DNA of 64,000 nt. It comes from Candidatus Baltobacteraceae bacterium. Lineage in GTDB: Bacteria > Vulcanimicrobiota > Vulcanimicrobiia > Vulcanimicrobiales > Vulcanimicrobiaceae. Position 1 is the stretch's first letter. The number at the start of each line of letters is the position of its first letter. A program made the position numbers and the translations under genes. This document shows positions 26,184 to 33,562 of the stretch, piece after piece. The notes beneath the pieces are model-generated. The model was not told the origin of the DNA. It was given only the letters and a program-made list of their open reading frames with translations, and did not search any database. The DNA lies in the NCBI GenBank assembly GCA_036488875.1, contig DASXGW010000004.1, positions 592,032 to 656,031 of the forward strand, written 5' to 3'.

Positions 26184-26806
26184 TTAGCCGCTTTTATCCC
26201 TATTCTACCGATTCAAACGAACGTGACACCTTGGCGTACGTCTTTGCGGTCATCGCTGTGGCTCTCGCTTATCTCCTGTACAAGATCGTAGAGGCGTTCC
26301 ATTTTCAAATGCCGTGGTGGATGTCGTTGCCGACCCCTATGCCGATCTATCTGTTCTTGCGCGGCTTATTTTCGAATTGTATTTGGCGCTGGGGATTGCT
26401 ACGAAGGTTTGGCATCGTCAAAATCCCGTATCTGGGTGGCCAATACCACGGCCACCTTTGGACCAGCCATGACGACCACGAAGAGAGCTATAAGTGTGAT
26501 TTTACGATTACCCAGACCTGGACGAAGATCATTATTCGCGGCCAGTTTCCGCAATCGCATTCGTTTAACGGTGTTACCGGAATCAGCGTCTTGGATACCG
26601 ACGTGCCGCGTCTAGTTTACGAATATTGGAATGAACCGGCAAGCGCTGCGATTGGATCAATGCACGCTCATCGCGGCACCATCTGGTTTGACATAAGGTC
26701 GAAGGACTCAAAGGTCCATCTTGACGGCGAATACTACACTGGGCGTGGCCGCGCAACGAGTGGGCGTATTGAGATTGTCCGCAAACGACACGAGCTAACC
26801 TCATGA
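26180..26806 (+). CDS. Cap15-like CBASS effector (two TM helices plus beta-barrel sensor)
   Basis: A 208-aa protein. Two hydrophobic helices lie at about 16-38 (TLAYVFAVIAVALAYLLYKI) and about 43-69 (PWWMSLPTPMPIYLFLRGLF). The rest is beta-rich: IPYLGGQYHGHLWTS, CDFTITQTWTKIIIRGQF and LDGEYYTGRGRATSGRIEIV. This order and these motifs match the S-2TM-beta / Cap15 effector domain, in which a cyclic nucleotide bound by the barrel triggers membrane disruption and cell death. ATG at 26180 overlaps the CD-NTase stop, and its own TGA overlaps the GNAT start, both as ATGA. No Cap2/Cap3 genes are present, so this is a minimal type I system. Confidence 0.85.
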   Translation: MISRFYPYSTDSNERDTLAYVFAVIAVALAYLLYKIVEAFHFQMPWWMSLPTPMPIYLFLRGLFSNCIWRWGLLRRFGIVKIPYLGGQYHGHLWTSHDDHEESYKCDFTITQTWTKIIIRGQFPQSHSFNGVTGISVLDTDVPRLVYEYWNEPASAAIGSMHAHRGTIWFDIRSKDSKVHLDGEYYTGRGRATSGRIEIVRKRHELTS

Positions 26807-27309
26807 ACCATTCCCTGCAAACGGAACGGCTAGACTTACGCCTTGTTCAAATGGGGGATGCTCAAAATATTTTTCAGTTGCATCAGGACCCTGAGGTCGC
26901 ACAATCCGTCTACTTCCAACCGGCTGACGTTGGTAAGGTCAGCACACTTCTTTACTTACGCAAGATTCTATTTGTCAGAGGGCAAGCTGTTCTTTGGGTG
27001 CTCCTAGACCGGAGCGGAGCATTTGTTGGATTCGTTGATCTTCCGATGGATAAAGACAAGGCGAAGGGCGAGGTTCATTTCATCATCGCTAAGCCGTATC
27101 GGAATCGCGGTTACCTTACCGAAGCCTTGAAGGCGGTGTTTGCTTTTGCCAAGGAATCTCTCGGCCTTCAGCAGATTGAAGGCTGTTGCTTCGTTGAAAA
27201 TGATCGCGCAGCCCACGTCTTTGAAAAACTTGGCTTCCAATACCTCGGCATCGTTCCAAAAACACCTGAAAACGAGCACGATCTCAAAACGTACATTTTG
27301 GACCTCTGA
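26803..27309 (+). CDS. GNAT N-acetyltransferase (RimJ/RimL type) coupled to CBASS
   Basis: The 168-aa sequence begins LQTERLDLRLVQMGDAQNIFQL and has the acetyl-CoA loop IIAKPYRNRGYLTEALKAVF, then FVENDRAAHVFEKLGFQYLG, a standard RimJ/RimL-like GNAT. The ATG overlaps the effector's stop (ATGA), making it the third cistron of the operon. It ends 30 bp before the right-hand repeat. A GNAT is not a standard CBASS component, so it may be an accessory, an antidote-like modifier, or a passenger. The target is unknown. Confidence 0.88.
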   Translation: MNHSLQTERLDLRLVQMGDAQNIFQLHQDPEVAQSVYFQPADVGKVSTLLYLRKILFVRGQAVLWVLLDRSGAFVGFVDLPMDKDKAKGEVHFIIAKPYRNRGYLTEALKAVFAFAKESLGLQQIEGCCFVENDRAAHVFEKLGFQYLGIVPKTPENEHDLKTYILDL

Positions 27310-27339
27310 TGCAGACCGTTGCGATGCTCTGCGCCAATT

Positions 27340-27439
27340 TGAGGGCAGGCGTTTGATCGTGCGATCGGATGATTTACGCAACTACCGCCCGAACATGACG
27401 GCAACACCTTGGTGGAACGCATGGGAGTGGGACATTTAG
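27340..27439 (+). repeat. Right 100-bp direct repeat (duplicated 3' end of the lipoprotein gene)
   Basis: The partner of 22976-23075, 92 of 100 bases identical by hand alignment. It encodes the same C-terminus EWDI and ends TAG. Its last base is the first base of the GTG of the next gene, which looks like the original operon junction. This copy is therefore probably the resident end, while the left copy came with the island. It has no 5' part of its own. Confidence 0.9.
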
Positions 27440-27948
27440 TGAACAGGTTTATTGCAATAATTTTCGCGGCAGCGTTCGCGGCTCTTTCGGCGGCGCCGGC
27501 ACCGGCGGCTACGCGGCATCATTCCATTGCCGAGTACGCGTATTTGATCGGCACCTGGCAGTGCGTCGCGCACGCTCCGCGACTCAAGGCGCCGGTAACG
27601 TATCAAACGAGTTTTCACTGGAAGTATCCGTCCAAGTCCGTCATCGATCAGTACATCTCGACGCCGCGCGGCCAGGCGAACTTCATGCTGACCTACGTCC
27701 CGGCAAGCGACTCGTTCGAAGGCGTGTTCACCGGCAGCGACGGCAGCATGGGATTTTGGTACAATCCCGGCCCGGTTGGCGAGGGATGGACCGAGTACGG
27801 CTTCGACGTGGCCGATCGCGCGACGCCCAATACGCGGGCAATTTTTTACGGCGTGACGCCGACGCACTACGCGTTTCACTTTTGGGCCATCAAGGGTAAG
27901 CAGGACCCCGGACGCAAGATCGAAGACGACACCTGCAACAAAGTCTAG
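27439..27948 (+). CDS. Exported protein of unknown function
   Basis: A 169-aa protein with a clear signal peptide (IAIIFAAAFAALSAAPAPAA) followed by a beta-rich domain starting YAYLIGTWQCVAHAP. The opening GTW resembles lipocalin-like or DUF1579-like domains, but the match is weak. The GTG start overlaps the TAG of the duplicated lipoprotein 3' end (TAGTG). It was probably coupled to that gene before the island entered. Now that short repeat ORF and the island operon lie upstream, so its expression may have changed. Confidence 0.6.
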   Translation: MNRFIAIIFAAAFAALSAAPAPAATRHHSIAEYAYLIGTWQCVAHAPRLKAPVTYQTSFHWKYPSKSVIDQYISTPRGQANFMLTYVPASDSFEGVFTGSDGSMGFWYNPGPVGEGWTEYGFDVADRATPNTRAIFYGVTPTHYAFHFWAIKGKQDPGRKIEDDTCNKV

Positions 27949-27971
27949 AAAGAATCGGTAGGTAGGCTGTG

Positions 27972-28574
27972 ATGAAAACGCGATTTGTTGCCGCCCTGGC
28001 GGCGGTGGTAGTGCTCGCCGCGTGCGGACACCGCCACGTGAGCTCACAGAACGCCGGCGGAAACGCGGCGTCAAATGCGAGCGGCTCCGTCGTCGTCAAT
28101 GCCGGCACCACGTATTACGGTAAGCTGGACAAGGCGATCGGCACGAAGGTCAGTCACGACGGCGACACTTTCACCCTGACGCACACCGATACGTTTTTTC
28201 ATAAGAATCCCGCGCTCGACGGTGCCGTGATCGACGCGCACGTCGAGAACGTGCGCGCGGCCGGCCCGATGCGCAATCCGGCGATGACGATCGTCTTCGA
28301 CGACATTCGCTTGCCGGACGGGACGAAGGAACCGGTAAACGCTTCGATCGTTTCGTGGAAAGAGTTCGATCCAAAGACGCACCATTTGCGTACGATCGGC
28401 ATGATGTTCGGCGGTGCGATCGCCGGCCATATGACGCATCGCAAGCACGGCGGCCTGATGGGTGCGGCGGGCGGCTACGCCTTATCGCAGACGCTGAAGA
28501 CCGACGTGCAAGTGCCGGCCGGCACGGTCGTCGAGCTGCGTCTAAACCAAGCGGTAACGAAGTCTAGCGGTTAA
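27972..28574 (+). CDS. Lipoprotein with glycine-zipper segment
   Basis: The 200-aa protein has a signal peptide ending in the lipobox LAAC and an Asn/Ser/Gly-rich spacer. Near the C-terminus a Gly-rich stretch (GGAIAGHMTHRKHGGLMGAAGGYAL) resembles glycine-zipper envelope proteins. The final beta-rich piece is VQVPAGTVVELRLNQ. The role is unknown. ATG at 27972 follows GGTAGG. Its TAA shares TTAA with the convergent BFN gene's stop. Confidence 0.65.
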   Translation: MKTRFVAALAAVVVLAACGHRHVSSQNAGGNAASNASGSVVVNAGTTYYGKLDKAIGTKVSHDGDTFTLTHTDTFFHKNPALDGAVIDAHVENVRAAGPMRNPAMTIVFDDIRLPDGTKEPVNASIVSWKEFDPKTHHLRTIGMMFGGAIAGHMTHRKHGGLMGAAGGYALSQTLKTDVQVPAGTVVELRLNQAVTKSSG

Positions 28575-29101
28575 CGGTTGAAATCTGAGGGCTTCAAGTC
28601 GTCGAGAAACTTCTTGAAGCGCTGCATCTCGTTGTCGTTGGCCGGCTTCTTTTCCGCGGTCGCCTCCTCGAGGACGATCTTGTCGGAGACGAAGATCGGC
28701 GCTTGCACGCGCAAGGCAAGCGCGATGCCGTCGGACGGGCGCGCGTCGATTTCTTGAAGGTCGCCGTTGGTCCGCACGACCAGCTTTGCGAAGAACGTCG
28801 AGTCCTTGATGTCGTGAATGACGACTTGCTCGAGGTTAGCGTTGAGCGTCTCGAGGATGTTACGCATGAGATCGTGCGATAGCGGCCGAGGTACCGGTGC
28901 GCCTTCCAACGCCAGTGCGATTGCGGTTGCCTCGAACGGACCGATGAGGATGGGCAGATAGTGCGATCCGTCCATGTCCTTGAGAATGACCACGGGGTCG
29001 TGTGTCAAGAGGTCGATCCCCAGTTTGTCGACCTTCATCTGCCGCATGTCAGCGTTATCCGACGCGTCCGCCACCGGTGCCTCCAAGAGCGTTGTACCCA
29101 T
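28571..29101 (-). CDS. BFN-domain (DUF151) bifunctional nuclease family protein
   Basis: The 176-aa sequence has LPILIGPFEATAIALALEG, RPLSHDLMRNILETLNANLEQVVIHDI, FFAKLVV and IDARPSDGIALALR, which is the DUF151/BFN signature. Family members have reported RNase/DNase activity or act in stress responses. The start may also be MRQMKVDKLG near 29047, where the conserved part begins. It is divergent from ychF (48 bp). Confidence 0.85.
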   Translation of the reverse strand: MGTTLLEAPVADASDNADMRQMKVDKLGIDLLTHDPVVILKDMDGSHYLPILIGPFEATAIALALEGAPVPRPLSHDLMRNILETLNANLEQVVIHDIKDSTFFAKLVVRTNGDLQEIDARPSDGIALALRVQAPIFVSDKIVLEEATAEKKPANDNEMQRFKKFLDDLKPSDFNR

Positions 29102-29149
29102 GCTTGGTAGGTCCGTCCGAATGGCCGGCCGAACGGGTGGCGGTTCTTT

Positions 29150-30244
29150 ATGGCACTCTCATGCGGCATCGTCGGCTTGCCCAACGTCGGCAAGTCGACC
29201 ATCTTCAACGCGCTCACGCGCTCCGCGCAGGCTCTCGCCGCAAACTATCCGTTTGCAACCATCGAGCCTAACGTTGGTGAGGTGGCGGTGCCCGATGCGC
29301 GTTTGCACGTGCTCCAGGAGCTCGTCGCAGGCCAGCGCGTCGTCCCTGCGACGGTGCGCTTCGTCGACATAGCAGGACTCGTGCGCGGCGCAAGCTCGGG
29401 CCAGGGGCTCGGAAACGCCTTTCTCAGTCATATTCGCGAAACCGACGCGATCGCGATGGTGGTGCGCTGCTTCGAAGACGAAAACGTCACGCACGTCGAG
29501 ACGCATCCCGATCCCAAGCGCGACGTCGAGATCGTCAACATCGAGCTGGCACTTGCCGACCTTGCCACGATGCAGAAACGCCTTCAAAAGATCGAGCGCG
29601 AAGCGCGCGTGAACCCGAAGCTGCGCGAGAGCCTGGGCGCCGCGGAGCGGCTGGTCGCCTCGCTCGAGGCCGGCACCCCGGCGCGAACCTTTCCGGAAGG
29701 AAGCGTCGAGGCTGCGGTGGCCGCGGAGTCGTTCTTGCTGACCGCCAAGCCGTTGCTCTACGTCGCCAACGTCGACGAGGCGCAGATCGGGCGCCCCGGG
29801 CCGTTGGCGCAGGCGCTTGAGGCCATCGGCCGCGTGGAACGAAGCCGGGTCGTCGTACTCAGCGGCAAGGTGGAGGCCGAGCTGGCCGGACTGTCCGAGG
29901 AGGAGGCTATCGAGTACCGCGCCGAGCTGGGCCTCGAGCGCAGCGGCCTCGACGAGCTCGCGGCGACGGCGTACGATCGGCTGGGGCTCATGACGTTCCT
30001 GACCGCCGGCGAGAAAGAGGTCCGGGCCTGGACGATCCATCGCGGCACCAAGGCCCCCGAAGCGGCCGGTAAGATTCACGGCGACATCGAGCGCGGCTTC
30101 ATTCGCGCCGAGATCGTGTCGTACGACGACTACGTCAAATATCGCACCATGGATGCCTTGCGCTCCGCCGGTCTGGTTCGGAGCGAGGGCCGGGAGTACG
30201 TGATGCAAGAGGGTGACGTCGTCAACTTCCGCTTCAACGTGTAG
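29150..30244 (+). CDS. ychF: Redox-regulated ATPase YchF (Obg family)
   Basis: MALSCGIVGLPNVGKSTIFNALT is the YchF N-terminus with the G1 loop, followed by FVDIAGLVRGAS (G3) and a C-terminal TGS-like domain ending EGDVVNFRFNV. The usual G4 NKxD is replaced by NVDE, consistent with the known ATP preference of YchF/OLA1. It is 364 aa long, as expected, and is likely ribosome-associated. Confidence 0.95.
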   Translation: MALSCGIVGLPNVGKSTIFNALTRSAQALAANYPFATIEPNVGEVAVPDARLHVLQELVAGQRVVPATVRFVDIAGLVRGASSGQGLGNAFLSHIRETDAIAMVVRCFEDENVTHVETHPDPKRDVEIVNIELALADLATMQKRLQKIEREARVNPKLRESLGAAERLVASLEAGTPARTFPEGSVEAAVAAESFLLTAKPLLYVANVDEAQIGRPGPLAQALEAIGRVERSRVVVLSGKVEAELAGLSEEEAIEYRAELGLERSGLDELAATAYDRLGLMTFLTAGEKEVRAWTIHRGTKAPEAAGKIHGDIERGFIRAEIVSYDDYVKYRTMDALRSAGLVRSEGREYVMQEGDVVNFRFNV

Positions 30245-30265
30245 CGCGCGACGAGTCCCGGTTTG

Positions 30266-30290
30266 CCCTTCGACAGGCTCAGGGTGACAC
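30266..30290. repeat. Dispersed intergenic repeat, copy 2 (reverse orientation)
   Basis: On the minus strand it reads GTGTCACCCTGAGC then CTGTCGAAGGG. It lies between ychF and glutamate dehydrogenase and matches the ends of the copies at 10958-11003 and 62584-62613. Confidence 0.6.
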
Positions 30291-30328
30291 AACGCCCAAG
30301 TCTTCAGGCCGGAGGCACACAAAACGTT

Positions 30329-31588
30329 ATGAGTACCGCCGTTCGCGAAGTCTCGGTTTTCGGAGACGCCATCGCCTATTTCAACGATGCAGCCGACCTG
30401 CTCGAACTCGATGGTGGAATGCGCCGTATCCTGACCAACCCTTCGCGGCAGATCATTTTTTCAATCCCGTTCCAGCGCGACACCGGCGAGTTCGAAGTCT
30501 ACACCGGCTATCGCGTACAGTTTAGTTTCGCGCGCGGTCCTGCGAAGGGCGGCATCCGTTACCATCCTGGTGTGACACTCGACGAAGTCACCGCGCTGGC
30601 GTTCTGGATGACGTGGAAATGTGCCGTCGTCGACCTTCCGTTCGGCGGTGGAAAAGGCGGGGTCACGTGCGACCCGACCCAGCTCTCGATGAACGAGCTC
30701 GAGCGCATCACGCGCCGTTATGCTGCCGAGCTGGTGGAAGTCGTCGGTCCGGACAAAGACGTCCCGGCGCCCGACGTCAACACGACGCCGCAAGTCATGG
30801 CGTGGTTCATGGATACGTATTCGATGCACGTGCGGCAGAACGTCCCCGGCGTCGTCACCGGCAAGCCGCTGGAGATTGGCGGATCGCGCGGGCGCACCGA
30901 AGCGACCGGACGCGGCGTGACGATCTGCGCGCTCGACGAGATGAGCGAAATGGGGCTAAAGCCCGAGCAGAGCAGCGTTGCGATTCAAGGTTTCGGCAAC
31001 GTCGGAAAGTACGCGGCGAAGCTCTTCGAAGAACGCGGCTGTAAGGTCGTCGGCATATCAGACGTCACCGGCGCTTACTATAACGAAGAAGGCATCTACG
31101 TAAACGGTGCGATGGAGCACGCCGCCAAACACGGAACGCTCGAAGGCTTCAAGGGCGGCGACAAGATCACCAACGCCGACCTTTTGACCAGCAAGTGCGA
31201 CGTGCTAGTGCCGGCGGCGCTCGAAAAGGTGTTCACGCCGGAGATCGCCGCCAACGTCCAAGCCAAACTCATCGTCGAGGGCGCCAACGGTCCCACGACG
31301 CCCGAAGCCGACCGCATCTTCAAGGAGCGCGGCATCGTCGTCATTCCGGACATCATGGCCAACGCCGGCGGCGTGACCGTTTCGTACTTCGAGTGGGCAC
31401 AAGACCGCGCCGGCTACTTTTGGAAAGAATCCGAAGTCAACGAACGCCTCGAGGATTTCTTACTCACGAACCTCCACGAGATCCGTACGATCGCTAACTC
31501 GCGGCACGCTACGTTGCGTACTGCCGCGTACACGCTGGCGATCGATCGCGTGGTGAAGGCGCTTAAGCTGCGCGGAATATACGCTTAA
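30329..31588 (+). CDS. gdhA: Glutamate dehydrogenase
   Basis: A 419-aa Glu/Leu/Phe/Val dehydrogenase with RGPAKGGIRYHP, PFGGGKGGV (catalytic Lys), DVPAPDVNT, RTEATGRGV and the NAD(P)-binding IQGFGNVGKYAAKLF. It interconverts 2-oxoglutarate plus ammonia and glutamate. The hexameric GudB/RocG-type length is typical. ATG at 30329 has GGAGG 13 bp upstream. The frame opens at 30263 only because it crosses the dispersed repeat. Confidence 0.95.
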   Translation: MSTAVREVSVFGDAIAYFNDAADLLELDGGMRRILTNPSRQIIFSIPFQRDTGEFEVYTGYRVQFSFARGPAKGGIRYHPGVTLDEVTALAFWMTWKCAVVDLPFGGGKGGVTCDPTQLSMNELERITRRYAAELVEVVGPDKDVPAPDVNTTPQVMAWFMDTYSMHVRQNVPGVVTGKPLEIGGSRGRTEATGRGVTICALDEMSEMGLKPEQSSVAIQGFGNVGKYAAKLFEERGCKVVGISDVTGAYYNEEGIYVNGAMEHAAKHGTLEGFKGGDKITNADLLTSKCDVLVPAALEKVFTPEIAANVQAKLIVEGANGPTTPEADRIFKERGIVVIPDIMANAGGVTVSYFEWAQDRAGYFWKESEVNERLEDFLLTNLHEIRTIANSRHATLRTAAYTLAIDRVVKALKLRGIYA

Positions 31589-31597
31589 CGCACGACC

Positions 31598-33269
31598 TTA
31601 GTGTGGAGCGTAGACGTCGGGGAAGCACTCCCGTTTGTTAGAGCAGCGCGTTCCGTCGTACGCTTTGGTGACGTCGATCTCGCGGATGTGCCGGCCGTAC
31701 CGCTCGTTGATTGCTGCGATGACGTAGTAAGCAATTAACGCGTAACCGGTGTTCGAAGGATGGAGGCCGTCGAAGCTCACGAGCCCGCCTCCGCTGGCAA
31801 GATTGCAGCAAGTGCCTGGATTAACCGCTGCGGCTTTTGCGAAGTACGGATTCGCGGGGTCGCCACTAAGGACGCCGTCGAAGACGATGCGCACGTCGAC
31901 GAACGCGGACTGCGTATACGTTGCCGCTTCCCGGATGCCCGTATTGACGTTATCGTTGAGCTGCTGAATCTTGCCGGCGAACTGCGGCGTGATGTAATAG
32001 GATCCGAGGCCGCTGCCGGCGACGCACGGTTTCGTGAAGTGGGGCCCGGTACAGTCGAGGTCGGGAAACGTGGACGAATGGTGCAAAAAGTACTTGAGCG
32101 AATTTAGCGCACCAGGAAGCGTTAAATAACCGCACGCGTTTCTGACGGTTCCCGGTTGACATCCCTTGGGGCTCGCGATATGGTAAGCGGCCGCGAACTG
32201 TCGAATAATAGCCTTCGCTTGCTGATGCGAAAAGACCCCAACTCCAAACGGCTTCTTCTGGGTGAGTAGGCAGTAAACGTACGTTTGCGTCGGCGGCTTG
32301 CACGCAGAGTTCTTTGGAATCGCCGTGTTCATGAAGTACGAGTGCGAAGCACATCCGGCAAATCGAGGACGACGGTCTTGGCGCCCGCATATTTCAGGAT
32401 TTGAACCGCGTCGAGCACGTCGGCTTTTGCTTGCGCGGCGCTGTTGTCGCCGCCGACGAAGCGGCCCCCGCTGCCCATGTACTTGAGCACGTCGTTGGCG
32501 CCGAGCCACACCGTCGCCAAGGTGGGATGCAGCGATGCTGCCGCCTGCACCATAGTGAGTTTCGGTCCCAAGTGAGCGAAGTTGCCCAGAACCGGCCAGA
32601 ACGTGCTGGCCTCGTTGTCGACGGCGGTTGCGAGGAGTCCGGGAATACCCGGTATCGGCTCGCACGTGTTGTTTTGGGGCATCGCGATCGTGTTGGCTTC
32701 GTGCGCGGTGATCCCGGGAACCGCTACGTTACGGATGAGGTTCGAAGCCGGATTCATGCGAACCGCTGGAAGGCCGCCCAGCACGTATCCCGCGGCGTTA
32801 AATCCGTCGTCTGCCCTACACGTGTTGCCGGATTTCGACAAGCCTATGGGTGCGAAATCGCTAGGCAGGGTCTGAACGAGTTGATTGTTGAGACCCGGCG
32901 CTTTAATTAATGGCAGCGGACTCGTCGACGGATCGTACATGCGATCGATCGCTGTCGCTTCGGGCAATCCCGATGCCATCTCATCGACGTCGGCCCACCA
33001 CCCGTTCTCTTGTCCGGGTGGAACGAGCTGGCCCGGATACAGCGGATTTTTCATTCCCGTCGCGCCGAGGAATCCACCCGCTTGATATCCGGCGGTGAGG
33101 CTGTCGCCGACGCCGACGATCGTTGAGAGCAATCCGCGGCTGCGTTCGCTGGCGCGATGCGATGAGGATGCGGCCGGTAATGCGGAAATTGGTCCCGCGC
33201 TCGGAGCGCTGCACGCGCAGACGCCGGCGAGCGCGGCTAGCGCGAGAAGCTTATGCCTCGCCGCGTTCA
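31598..33269 (-). pseudogene. SGNH/GDSL hydrolase paralogue 1, frameshifted
   Basis: The frame from ATG 33269 encodes a signal peptide (KLLALAALAGVCAC), the GDS motif in VGVGDSLTAGYQ and WLGANDVLKYMG, then LPDVLRT and a premature stop at 32329. The rest (SYFMNTAIPKN... to DGLHPSNTGYAL and VYAPH) continues in another frame. Compared with the intact paralogue at 33562-35238, one base is missing near 32339-32341. Otherwise the two proteins align end to end. It is either a recent pseudogene or a sequencing error. Confidence 0.8.
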
Positions 33270-33562
33270 TCCGTCGGCAGACCCTCGGCCACCCAACCCT
33301 TATAACCGCCCTCAAGAGCGACCGCGTTATATCCGCGCTCGCGCAGCGTTTTGGCGATACGGCTGCACGAGTTGCCGCTGCCGCAATAGAGCACGACTTC
33401 ATCGTCCTTGCCGAATGGAACGTCGGCGCCGATTTCGATGGCCGCGCCTTCAAAGGGGATCGATCCGGGAATCTTTTGGTCGTCCGGCTCTTTGCGAATG
33501 TCGAAGACTTTGAGTTCGGCCGCGCGAGCTTGGAGCTCGCGCGGACCGATGCGTTCGTCCAT
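33251..33562 (-). CDS. Rhodanese-like domain protein
   Basis: A single rhodanese domain of 103 aa: FDIRKEPD, IPGSIPF, VVLYCGSGNSCSRIAKTLRERGY with the catalytic Cys loop, and LEGGYKGWV near the end. It probably moves sulfane sulfur or senses it. The ATG overlaps the stop of the upstream SGNH gene (TAATG), and its end overlaps the start of paralogue 1 by 19 bp, so all three are one transcript. Its placement between two lipase-like paralogues is unusual. Confidence 0.85.
   Translation of the reverse strand: MDERIGPRELQARAAELKVFDIRKEPDDQKIPGSIPFEGAAIEIGADVPFGKDDEVVLYCGSGNSCSRIAKTLRERGYNAVALEGGYKGWVAEGLPTDERGEA

Larger units (their letters stand above)
23076..27339. mobile_element. CBASS-bearing accessory island between direct repeats (no integrase seen)
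   Basis: About 4.26 kb inserted behind the lipoprotein gene, bounded by 100-bp copies of that gene's 3' end. GC is visibly lower than in the flanks. The contents are unlike the neighbourhood: an unknown 360-aa gene on the minus strand, decayed fragments, then CD-NTase, Cap15-like effector and GNAT on the plus strand. The arrangement resembles integration into the 3' end of a gene with the end rebuilt by the incoming DNA. No tyrosine or serine recombinase, transposase or relaxase is encoded, so mobility in trans or by homologous recombination must be assumed. Confidence 0.75.

Noticed and set aside
25269..26806. Type II or III CBASS
   Set aside because: No E1/E2-like Cap2, JAB-like Cap3, HORMA or TRIP13 genes are present in the island, so only a minimal type I system is supported.
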